Source: Willaertia magna (lineage: Eukaryota > Heterolobosea > Eutetramitea > Acrasida > Naegleriidae). From it: a stretch of DNA of 42,143 nt. The notes below the pieces were generated by a model that saw only the letters and a list, made by a program, of their open reading frames with translations, ran no database searches and was not told the DNA's origin. How positions within the stretch are numbered: the first letter of the stretch is position 1; each line of letters starts with the position of its first letter. Shown here piece after piece: positions 10,107-20,374 of this stretch. A program made the translations under genes and the position numbers. The stretch spans positions 1 to 42,143 of the forward strand of contig CADWAF010002585.1 in the NCBI GenBank assembly GCA_902984215.1, in the 5' to 3' direction.

Positions 10107-10493
10107 TAGTTATTTTTTTTTAATAAAAAAATTAATTTTATTTCGGCGGGACAAAGGCTTATAGTCTTTTACTTCATCTTCAATTGGAAAAGAATGAATT
10201 AGTTGGGAGTAGAATCGCTAAAAATTTTTTTGCTGTAGTTTTTGGGCGTGCTTTTGATTAGGAATTAGATTTTTTGAAAGAGATCAGACTATTCCATCAA
10301 CATTGAACTTGTTTTTGTAAAATTGTTTTTTGATGAGAACTGTTTGACACCTCTCACATGTTCATGCCACCATCATTAATTTCGATTTGCTTGGATGTTT
10401 ATCGAATGCCTCTCACTTCATTTTGTAAATTACAATCCAATATAAATGCGTTGCGATGACATAGGAACTTTTTAACCACCAATAATAAAAAAA
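10107..10493. other. intergenic region between Prp19 and the small BTB-like gene
   Basis: A divergent 387-bp spacer that should hold both promoters. It contains two imperfect copies of a CCTCTCACxT block (near 10350 and 10411) and an A-rich leader before 10494. The minus-strand open frame inside it (10399-10581) has no recognisable features and no codon bias, so I do not call it a gene. Confidence 0.4.
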
Positions 10494-10760
10494 ATGTCTG
10501 ACGCACCAGTAAGTATAAAATTAATGAAACAATGATTGCTGAGATAAATTTTCTGTTGATGATCTCTTCCTTTACCATCATTTAACCTACATTAATGCTT
10601 TTTTGATCTAAACCGATTTATATTTGAATAGAAAGTTGAAACTCAACAAGAAACTACATCCACTGATGAAAAGACAATTCATGGACATAGAGTCATTTTA
10701 GCTGCACAATCTTTATTCTTCAGAAAGTTAATTTTAGAAGAATTAGAAAACAAGAAATAA
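10494..10760 (+). CDS. 47-residue protein with a partial BTB-like motif
   Basis: Too short to stand out as an open frame. Exon 1 (10494-10508, MSDAP) ends in a GTAAGT donor. A 123-nt intron ends atAG at 10631, and exon 2 (10632-10760) runs to TAA. The product is an acidic leader followed by IHGHRVILAAQSLFFRKLI, which resembles the central helix of BTB/POZ domains (H-x-x-V/I-L-A-A-x-S-x-x-F-x-x). A complete BTB domain needs about 100 residues, so this cannot be one alone. It may be a regulatory micropeptide that caps another BTB protein, or a relic. The A-rich leader, consensus splice sites and AATAAA-like signal near 10840 support expression. Confidence 0.5.
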
Positions 10761-11160
10761 ATTTTTAGACTAGCCGTAATCCCTCTATTTTGTACAATGT
10801 TTCCAACAAGAATTGTATCCTTGTAGATTTGTAATCCAATAAAAACCTCCAAAAATACTTTTAGTATTTAAAACCTTTGTGTTTATTCTATTTCAAAAAC
10901 TCTCAGCCTTTTCTTTATGTGCCTATGATATTTGTTCCTCTTCTCTTTGATTCCTCTTTGATTCCTTTGGGGTGTTTCATCATTTTTCAGCTTCCAAGCA
11001 GGCTGATTATTTATAAACTACAGTTCGAAAAAAATATCTCCAAAACTCTAAACTACCCTCTTTTTTGACTTTAGCTATTTGGAAGAAGAGTTTATTATTA
11101 TTTCTACAATTTAAAATCTAATTTACCCATTTTTCATTATTTAGAGTAATACTATTAAAA
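10761..11160. other. intergenic region before the LMBR1-family gene
   Basis: A 400-bp spacer. It holds the 3' UTR of the small BTB-like gene, with AATAAA-like words near 10840, and the leader of the next gene. A 63-codon open frame at 10877-11068 is rich in Phe/Leu/Pro without domain features, and I regard it as chance. Confidence 0.4.
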
Positions 11161-12798
11161 ATGAATGGATATGGAGACCTCGGAGCTTTTGGTATTATTT
11201 TAATTGTCTTTGGTGTTATTGGTGCAGTTTTGAGTGTAGTTTCTGCAGTTATATATTTATGTTACTTTATGAGTAGCGATGATAGAGGAAAAGCATGGTG
11301 TCCAAAACTTGTTGTTTTATTCGCATTTGCATTGTCTGTTTGTTCGATTTTCTTATTACCTCTCGATGTTGCAAATACAAAGCTGGACGGAGGTTTAGCC
11401 TTTGTTTTTCAAGTTACCTGGCAAGTTTTCTATGGATTTGTTGCAGTTTTTGTTGTTTTGATTATTCCTTTCTTCATCTTCTATTATGAATCCGAAGATC
11501 CAGACAAAGGGTAAGTATTTTTATTTATTTCAATCATTGAATTGGATCAATACTAATATCGGGATTGTGTTAAATTTAACACTACTTTATTTTAATCAGA
11601 ATTTTCTATCAAATAAGATGGGGTTTATGTGCAACAGTTGTTACTTTTGTAATTGTTGCTGTTTTGACAGGAGTTACCTATTATTTCTTTGGTTGGGCTG
11701 ATGTTCCTTTCTCTCAATATGTTTCCGAAGATGCTTATTATACCCTTGCCGACGCTAGGGCAAATCTTGCATTATCTGTAAGTATTATTATTTTAAACAA
11801 ATAACCCTAACTTTGATTAGGCAAGGCAATATGAAATTAAGACAATTTCTATCTTTGTTTCTATTGTTATTTATCTCATTGCTGTTATTTTATTCCTTGG
11901 ATACTTTGTTTTCATTACTTGTAGTGGTTGTGGTATGACAGCGTTACCAGTTACTTTAATTAAATCCTTCTTCTTTAGACCAAGAAGAATTAGAAGTAGT
12001 GAATTTGTTACAATTAAGGCTAAGTTGATGAATCAATCTAAACGTTTAATTGAAATTGGAGCAAAATTACAAGAAGCACAAGATGAGGGTAAGATAACCT
12101 TAAAAGAAAGAAGAGTGTTGAATGATTTCAAGATTGCAGCATACAGATTAGAGGAAGAATGGAAGATTGTACATCAAAGCTTCTTTAGTGCTGGAGGTTC
12201 TGTAATTTTACCTATTGTTTACCTCGTTTTGGGAGTATTGAGTGGTTTGGTTTCAATAGCTTGGATTGTGCACTTGATTGTTTATTGGGCAATTCCTACT
12301 CCACCAAATGGCATGCTTAATGTTGTATTCAATTGGTTAGATGGTTTAACAATGGGATTCCCAATTTTAGGTGGCGCACTTTTCACATTCTTCGCCTTAT
12401 ATTTAGTCTTGACTGTTCTTGCGGGCAATTCTATGATTACTAGCAGACTACCTTTGATATCCATCCATCCAATGAGAAAAGGTGATACTATGATGAACTC
12501 TTTGATGTTTAATACTGGTTTAATATTGTTGTGTACCGTTGTTATTAACCAGTTCACACAAAGAGCATTTAATTCTTACTCTACCTCTACTGCTATGGAT
12601 ATTATATTCAGTGGAGCTGTTCAAAATCTTAGATACATTCGTTGGTTCTACTTTGCCATGATTTATGCTTATTTAGGATGTTGTGGTTTAGGTTTTATCT
12701 TAGCTTTAATATGTTGTAGAGAAAAGACAAAGAGCGAGAAAGATTTGAATGAAGTTTTAGATAGATTAGATGTTGGGGCAATTGACACGTTACAGTAA
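11161..12798 (+). CDS. LMBR1-family multi-pass membrane protein
   Basis: Exons 11161-11510, 11600-11777 and 11821-12798 (introns 89 and 43 nt) give about 501 residues. The protein has roughly nine hydrophobic segments: two near the N terminus, a cluster at residues 85-110 ending FFIFYYESEDPD, several around 117-220, and five after residue 290. LPLDVAN and FYYE after the third segment match the LMBR1/LMBD1 family pattern, and a long cytosolic helical loop at about residues 240-300 is also typical. Family members include the lysosomal cobalamin exporter LMBD1 and the lipocalin receptor LIMR. The substrate here is unknown. Codon use is richer in C/G than its neighbours, as expected for a well-expressed gene. 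Confidence 0.85.
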
Positions 12799-12894
12799 AC
12801 AATGACTATTACTTTTGCATTTGTAGTGCATTAAACACAGTTTTGTAATTAATTAAAACTAGTTTACTTTAGAATAATTTTAGTTACTTAAATT

Positions 12895-15800
12895 TTATCG
12901 ATGTTCACTTCTGTCTATTGTAATAAATTCATTAGAGTTAAGAAATTCGTGTTGGAAAAAATCATTTTCTTTTTTCTTTCTTGCTACTATGTGAAACTCT
13001 TCAGATTCATAAACAACACAATTATCTGGAAGTGTTATTTTAGCATCATTATTATTCGTTTGATTATTGTTATTGTTGGTTGAATTGGTTTGTGGAACAT
13101 CAGCATTATTTCCATTATAAACAACACGAAGTTTGAAAGGTTTTCTTCCATAGTGAAAAGAACAAACTTTGTACATTAATCTCCATTCAATTTCTCTATA
13201 ATTAACAGGAAACATTGTTCTCAAATATTTAACAACTTCGACGGCCTGAGATACACAAGTCCATTGTTGATTGCTGTCATCTGCTATTGTAGTTGGTGTT
13301 GTATTTTCACTTGTTACTTGATTATTATTACTGCCTCCCTGTGAAGCGCTACCTTGTTGTGATTGATTATTTCCACCTTGTTGTATCATTAAATGAAAAG
13401 AAAATTGATTTTCATTAAATTGATTTGTATATTTTAAAGGTATCCTTAATAAAATATCATATTTATATGGACTACTACATAACTCTTTTGGAAAGAATGA
13501 AATATATGTACGTTTCTTTCTACTTGGTTTAATAAATAATTCCATTGCATATGTTGAATTATTATTCATTACATTATAATTTATTAATGAACCATTTGTT
13601 GTTGGACTATTATTATTTGAAGATGACGTTGTTGTATTAGATGATAAATTTGTTGGACTAGAATCAATTACACTTGTTGTTGGAGATGAATTATTTAATT
13701 TTGTATTATTACTTTCTATAAAAGTAGTAGAAGTTGACGCTATTGAACTATTATTTAATTCTTTTAATTTAGTTCCTTTTTGAATTTTTAAATTATTCAT
13801 TTGCAATGGAATAATATGATGTGACACTATCTGTTGTTGTTGTTGATTATTATTCATATTAATAGAACTAACAGATGTAGTGACGGTAGATGTATTACTA
13901 TTACTATTACTATTAATAGATGAAATACTATTATTACTAGTAATTTTCTTTAATAAAGTAATATTTGTAGAACTATTATTTGATCTATTACTATTAATTG
14001 ATGAATTAATATTTGAATTCTTTTTCTTTGTTCTATTATTATTCATTAAATTATTTATCATTGTATTATTATTTGAGAGAGATGAATTTGTTTGCATAAT
14101 ATTCGTTGGCATTGTAATAATCGAATTATTTCCAGTTGTAATAATAGTTGTTGTTGTAGCTGGTTGACTTGTTGTCCCTACAGCACTTTCAGATTCTTTC
14201 AATGTTGTATTATTAATACTCAAATTATTATTTAAACTATTATCATTAACACTACTGCTACCACCACTACGTTGTTCTTTTTGATTAACATCACTAACAA
14301 CAATACTTTCTTTATTTATACCATTTATATTCATTGTATTATTATTACCACTATTAACAACAGTACTGTCATTGTTATTTAAATTTTCATTATTATGGTT
14401 TAATTGAAATAAAGTGAAGCAAGCTTGTTTCATACAAAATTTTTCAACTCTTTCTAACAACATGAAATTTTGTCTAAATTTAGAAATTATTTCAGTTGCA
14501 TTCATTCCATGAATATTTTGTAAAGTTAAATTTGCACCTGATTTTAATAAAAAAATTGTTAAATTAAAAAAATTATTAAAACAACTCCAATGGAAACATG
14601 TATAATTAAAATTATCTTTTTTATCAATTAAAAAATTTAGTTTTTGTAATAAAAATTTTGTAAAATTAAAAAAATTAAAAAATGTTGAAAAATGTAAAAG
14701 TGAAAAACCACAAATATCTTGTAAATTTTGTAAAAATAAAAATAAATTCTTAAATCTTTTTTTAGTTTGTTGTTGATTATTTATTTTTTTCTTTTTCCTT
14801 TTTTGTAAAGAATTATTATCATTCTTTTTTTGTTTCTTTTTATTCTTTTCTAATTCTATATTATTATTGTAATCTTGATTTCTTTTTAAATTATTATTAT
14901 TTGTAAATACGTCAGATGTCAATGGCGTTAAATTATTACTATTTACCACCATTGTACTATTATTATTTAACAATAATGGTGATAAAGATCTATTCGTTGT
15001 TGTTGTTATAATACTTGGTGAAGAATTATTTAATGTCACCAACGTTGCAGTAGTTGGTGAAGGTATTGTAGTAGCGTTACTAACATTGTTGGTGCTATGA
15101 CTGCTAGTATTAGTGTTATTATTGTTACTACTATTTGCAAAGTTATTTTCAGTATTATTATGGGTGGTATTATTATGATTTATAATTGAATACAATGTAT
15201 TTTTTAATTCAATTAATGAAATGTTAATTTCCATATTTTCACAAAGTATTTCCTTTTTATTATTTCTATAAATTGTAATGTAATCTATTAAATTATTTTC
15301 ATTATTAGAAGATAATAAAAAATCTTTATTAATTTCATATTCAACAATAAATTTATCAATAAATATATTTTTTAATTTTCCAAATTTCTTTTTAAATTCA
15401 ATTGTAAAATAAATTTCATATTTTTCTCTATTTGGAGTAATAAAAAAATCTCTATTTAAATTAAATGATAATTCTATTGTAATCATTTTATATGGTTGTA
15501 ATAATTGTTGTTTTAATTTTTGTAAATTAATTATTGGTTGTAAAGTGTTTATAGTTGTTGCAATTGTTGTAGATTTATCTAATAATTGTTGTTGTATTAT
15601 TTGTAAAGGATTTTGTAAAGAAATTTCCTTCTTCTTTAAATTAAATATTGTTTGAAATTCTTTTAAAATTGTTAAATAATTATTCATTTGTATTTCTAAA
15701 ACTAATCGGAAAGAAGATGATGATGAACGGAAAGAAGTATTGGGATTAGGTGAGATGAGGATTGAATCAAAAGATGCTATCAATTGATTTTCAGAAGTTA

Positions 15801-17581
15801 AGGAAAGAATTTGAAAATGATTCATTGTATTATTAGAGATGTTCATTTTTAATTCTTCTTCATTTGATTCTTCTTCTATTGTTATATCATCTAATTCTTC
15901 ATTTCTTTGTTGTTCTTGTTCTTCTTCTTCTTCTTTAATATTAATTTTAAATCTTAAATTCTTTTCAAAAAATTCCATTTCTTTAATGAATTGTTCTATT
16001 GTTAAATTTTCAATTATATTTTCATTCATTTCAATAAAATGATCATTCATAAAGTTTTCCAATGGATTTATTTCTTCATTTACTTCTTCCTCTTCTTCAT
16101 CTTCTTGGTTTTCATCTTCTATATCCATTGAATTTTCATTATAATTTGCTAATCCTTTTCTTCTTATATTTGAGTACAATTCTTGACTTTTAACATCTAA
16201 TACTGTTGAATTCTCTTTTATTTTCTTTGTTTTATTCCACATCATAGTTTTAGAGAGAAGGAAAAGGATACAAAACTTTAAACGTAATAATTTCAAATTT
16301 ACTTTAAACTTGACAGATGCTAAATATCTTTCTTCGCTCTCATATAATATTCCTTTCTCCTTATTGTCATTGTTAACTGACAACACTTTAATGTCTTCTT
16401 CTAATATTGTAACTTCAGGCTCCTTTATCATTTGAAATAAGCAAAATAGGAACTGTATAAGGCTAGTAGAAGAGGATTCAAAACTATTAGAATTATTGGA
16501 AGCCTTAAAAAAATGCTCCTTCATAAATAAATTCCATTCTTCTTTTAAATGTTGTTTTCTTTTCACTCTCTTACTGTTGATGGTATCATCCTCTTGAGGT
16601 TTTGGTGGGATTTGTTCCTCTAGAAGGATTTCAAAAACCTTTTGAGATAAAATTTCATATAATTCTTCCTCTATTGATTTACTACTGTTATTGATTGCAT
16701 TTGTACAGTTAATACTATTAATTTGACTGTTATTACTATTACTAGGAATTGATTTAGGTAAATTATTTGTTTTAGAATAATGAGAAACAGAGGGTGTGAA
16801 TGAATGTTTGTTACTTTCATTATTCTGTATGGTGACTGTAGCTCCATTAAGAATGCTATGAGTATTTGTATTAGGAAAGTGGAATGGTGGAGGCGATGAA
16901 GAAAGTTGAGATTTCTATGAATTACAGGAAGAAAATTGCCGCCAAATCGGTAAAGTTCAAATAATTTGTTAAAAAAAATAAACTTACCAAAAAGTTAGAA
17001 TTGTTGGTGGAGGAACTATTACTAGAAGATGAACAGGTTTTTGTATTGTTTCTTAGTATTTCCAAATTCTCATTGTTGTTTTTTTCTAAAGATGGAGGCG
17101 ATAATTGTCTCAATATAGACATATTATCTAATTGTGATGGTAATGGATGGTATTGATATCTGTTCATTTGATGATTAGAACCTGATTGAACAAGTTGATT
17201 CAAAATTGTTGATTGATTTTCTTCAGTTACAACATTGTCACCATTTCCATTGATAATATTAACATTACTAGAAGCAAAAGATGAAAAATTCCAAAAGGGC
17301 CTATTGGTAGAAGTAGACGGCAGCGAAGGTGAATTATCAAAATTACTATTAATTATATTAGTACTTTGTTCCACGTGAATTGGATATTTAAAGTTTTGGT
17401 GTTGACTAGGAAAATGAACAAGCTTAGTTGAATTATTAGATGAATCAGTCAAAGTGATAGATGGAGAGCCTTCTAACTTTTTAACATTTAAATTAATTGG
17501 TTGTTGGTTATCATTTGCTGTACTTATATTTAAAATTGATGGATCTTTAATGGGATTAGGAAAAGAAGAAAGAAAACTCAT
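12895..17581 (-). CDS. giant Asn/Ser-rich ankyrin-repeat protein
   Basis: Two exons on the minus strand, 17581-16988 and 16914-12895 (73-nt intron, phase 0), give about 1537 residues. Most of it is low complexity: long runs rich in Asn, Ser and Thr, encoded by AAT/AAC, AGT and ACA triplets. Two structured parts stand out. Mid-protein there are about three ankyrin-type repeats (CGFSLLHFSTFFN ... YTCFHWSCFNNFFN ... HGMNATEI). The C terminus has a conserved-looking block, from AMELFIKPSRKKRTYISFF to SFHYGRKPFKLRVVY and YESEEFHIVARKKK, that I do not recognise. Acidic patches at residues about 360-450 and basic clusters suggest a nuclear regulatory protein, which is inference. It is divergent from the LRR gene, 390 bp apart. 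Confidence 0.78.
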
Positions 17582-17971
17582 AGTTTTTTAAAAATTACTA
17601 ATATTCATCTAAATCTTGCCGATTAAAAGCTTATTTGAAGTTACTAGGTTTATTGGAAGTTAAGTTGAATTATTCGCACAAAATTTTCAACCAAAAGGAA
17701 CAACGGGCTGTTCAAATATTTTTTTTCACAAAAGAAAAATTTGAATGGCCAACTTTAGAGGAAAGTGATGAAAATCAATGAAAATAAATTGAAGGATTCC
17801 TACACGTTGGTATAAAGAAGATGAAATAAAAAATTCATCAACCGAATACCTTGATGAGATTTATTTAAATTGTTTGTGGTTTTATTGCCATGATGAAGCT
17901 ATGAATTTACTAACTAGTTTTAATAGTTACTTTTTAATTTGAAATATTACAGTTAAAAAAAATTAAAACAA
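17582..17971. other. divergent intergenic region with an orphan 50-codon open frame
   Basis: This 390-bp spacer lies between the ankyrin gene and the LRR gene. It includes an inverted AT-rich pair (TTCAAAT ... ATTTGAA near 17714 and 17750) and an open stretch at 17793-17942 that reads like protein (RWYKEDEIKNSSTEYLDEIY and onward, with three Trp/Cys-rich turns). That stretch lacks an early ATG. It may be a decayed exon. Confidence 0.35.
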
Positions 17972-20371
17972 ATGAATGGTCTAGGCGGGAACAACCGGAG
18001 TGTAAAAGAAAATCATAATTCACCAACAAACCAAAGTAGTAAGCTGCAAACCAACCTTTTCCCTCAATTATTATCTGATGATAGCATTCACGCATTTCCT
18101 AATGTAAATAATCCCCCAATCAATAATCAAAAACATTCTTTCGCCGTTGTAAGGCCAGTAAATACCAACCCTAGGCCTTCCGTAACTTTTAATGCAACAG
18201 ATAGTAGAAGTAGTACCCCTAATAGATTAAATAGTAATACATCTTCTAGAAGTACATCCCCCTTAATTATGAAAAGACCTTTTTCTTCCTCAACACCTAG
18301 TCAAGCCTCAAGGGGAAATAATCAATTAAATTATTATAATTCAAAAGGAATTGATCTACAAACTATTCATTTACATCCTCATCAACTTTTCGAAGTACAT
18401 GTTGGACAAACGACTACAACAAATAAAAAACCAAATTTAAGTGTTCAAGTGGGAAACAGTAAAAATAATAGTGAACAACAATCAATAACTCCAAGAACAA
18501 ATCCAAGTGATTATTTCTATTATCATAATAATGCACAAATATTTTGGAATGAAGTTGTATTAAATAGAGAATTACAAAGCAGTCCATCTAAAGATAAAGA
18601 TATTTCAAATGGAGTAACAGATTTAATTCCTGGGAAAGATGACGCACTTAAGAAAGAATTAAGTCAATTACATAAACAATCTAGGGCAATGACTTTATGG
18701 AACTTAAGTGAAGGGCTTTCCTCTGTCACTAACAAGAATAATTCACAATTATCAGGGGGAAATTTATATGTATTTGGAAATGATTATTTCATATTTAATA
18801 AGAATAATAACAAAACGAAAGAGAAGGAAACAAATGAATTAAGGCAAACTCAAAGTAGATTAAAAAGTAATCGTTCAAATTTAAATTCTAATTTAGGGTC
18901 AACTAGAAATTCAGTAGAAGAAAATTTATATTTTGTTCAAACAATGAAGAATAAGAATTCTAGACCATCTAGTGCCTCTAGTTACAAAAATAATAACAAT
19001 ATAACAGACAATAACCCCACTGGTACATTTAATAATGATAATACATTAACTAGCAGTAGAATAGGCTCATTGACCTCACCTCAACACATTAGATATTCTA
19101 CAGCTAATTTATTTTCTGAAAAAAGACCATTTGAAGATTTAATTGATAGTGTTGGTTCTTCAGGTAAATATTATCAATCAACAATATTTAATAATTCAGA
19201 TAAGATGAGTGTAAATAGTCAACAAAGTGATTCAACTTGGCGTACATATATGACAAGTGAAACTGGTAGGACTGTATCAAGTATATATCATCCAAATACT
19301 AGAAGACCAAGTAGAATTAAACATTTCATTGAAAAGTCTGTTGTTACAAATGAAAGTTTATATAAGTATATTTCAACGGAAAATGTAAGACATTTAAATT
19401 TAGAGAGATGTATTTACATAGACAATAAGATATTAAAGAGTATTGGAGAGTATTGTAGTAAATTGGAGACATTAAATTTACAACATTGTACACAATTAAA
19501 AGATAGTACAATAAGAGTTATTGTAAATGGATGTCCAGATATTAAAAGTTTAAATATTGGAATGTGTCATTTAATTACAGATGAAAGTATCTTTGAAATT
19601 TTCTTACATTGTAAAAAGTTACAAGTACTTTCATTACATTCTTGTGATTTGGTGACTGGTGAGACTTCATTTGCAAATGTAAAATATTGCAAAACCTTAC
19701 AAATACTAGATATTTCATATTGTAGTAAATTTACTGATTTGGGTTTAGAGTTTATTTCAGAGTATTGCACTTCACTTAAACATTTAGATATTAGTGGTTG
19801 TAGTAAGATAACAGATGATGGAATTATAGCTGTATGTCAACATTGTACCCAATTAAAAACATTAAGAGCAATGATTATGTCTACTACATTAATATCCAAT
19901 AATACTTTATCAATATTTACCAAATGTGCTGCGAATTTAGTAGTTTTAGAAATTCCAGGAATGATTCAATTGACAGACGAATCTGTAATAGAAATTTGTA
20001 AATATGGAATTAATTTGGAATATTTATCTTTGAGTGGATGTTTTTTAATAACAGATCGTTCCATTCAAGCTATTCAGGAAAATTGTAAACAAATGAAATG
20101 CGTTGAAATTGCTTCATGCAAAAAAGTTGGTGTACAATCATTACTGGAATTAATTCATGGAGTTCAGAAATTAAAAAGATTAGTAATTACAGGATGTAAT
20201 ATTTCTATGGAAGAAGAAGAGATATTAAAGAATTTAACAAATGGTAGGGTTGAAATTGTAAAACAAAAAACTAGGAAAATAGAAACACCCAAAGAATACT
20301 TTACAATAGTTCAAGAAAAGGAAAAGAAGATAAAGAAAACTAAAAAGACTAAGAAAAAAACAGGCAAATAA
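17972..20371 (+). CDS. leucine-rich-repeat protein (FBXL/AMN1-type Cys-containing LRRs)
   Basis: Single exon, 799 residues. Residues 1-450 are disordered and rich in Asn, Ser and Thr, with an SP/TP-rich section. Residues about 455-755 are some eleven Cys-containing LRRs of the F-box/AMN1 class (pattern L-x-x-L-x-L-x-x-C-x-x-I-T-D, for example LKHLDISGCSKITDDGI and LEYLSLSGCFLITDRSI). The tail is Lys-rich. I see no F-box, so it may be a scaffold or an AMN1-like regulator rather than a ubiquitin-ligase adaptor. The ATG has an A-rich leader. The stop is three nucleotides from the stop of the FHA-RING gene on the other strand. Confidence 0.85.
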   Translation: MNGLGGNNRSVKENHNSPTNQSSKLQTNLFPQLLSDDSIHAFPNVNNPPINNQKHSFAVVRPVNTNPRPSVTFNATDSRSSTPNRLNSNTSSRSTSPLIMKRPFSSSTPSQASRGNNQLNYYNSKGIDLQTIHLHPHQLFEVHVGQTTTTNKKPNLSVQVGNSKNNSEQQSITPRTNPSDYFYYHNNAQIFWNEVVLNRELQSSPSKDKDISNGVTDLIPGKDDALKKELSQLHKQSRAMTLWNLSEGLSSVTNKNNSQLSGGNLYVFGNDYFIFNKNNNKTKEKETNELRQTQSRLKSNRSNLNSNLGSTRNSVEENLYFVQTMKNKNSRPSSASSYKNNNNITDNNPTGTFNNDNTLTSSRIGSLTSPQHIRYSTANLFSEKRPFEDLIDSVGSSGKYYQSTIFNNSDKMSVNSQQSDSTWRTYMTSETGRTVSSIYHPNTRRPSRIKHFIEKSVVTNESLYKYISTENVRHLNLERCIYIDNKILKSIGEYCSKLETLNLQHCTQLKDSTIRVIVNGCPDIKSLNIGMCHLITDESIFEIFLHCKKLQVLSLHSCDLVTGETSFANVKYCKTLQILDISYCSKFTDLGLEFISEYCTSLKHLDISGCSKITDDGIIAVCQHCTQLKTLRAMIMSTTLISNNTLSIFTKCAANLVVLEIPGMIQLTDESVIEICKYGINLEYLSLSGCFLITDRSIQAIQENCKQMKCVEIASCKKVGVQSLLELIHGVQKLKRLVITGCNISMEEEEILKNLTNGRVEIVKQKTRKIETPKEYFTIVQEKEKKIKKTKKTKKKTGK

Positions 20372-20374
20372 TAT

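Noticed and set aside
10877..11068. 63-codon open frame between the BTB-like gene and LMBR1 gene
   Set aside because: Low-information Phe/Leu/Pro peptide with no leader or similarity; likely chance.
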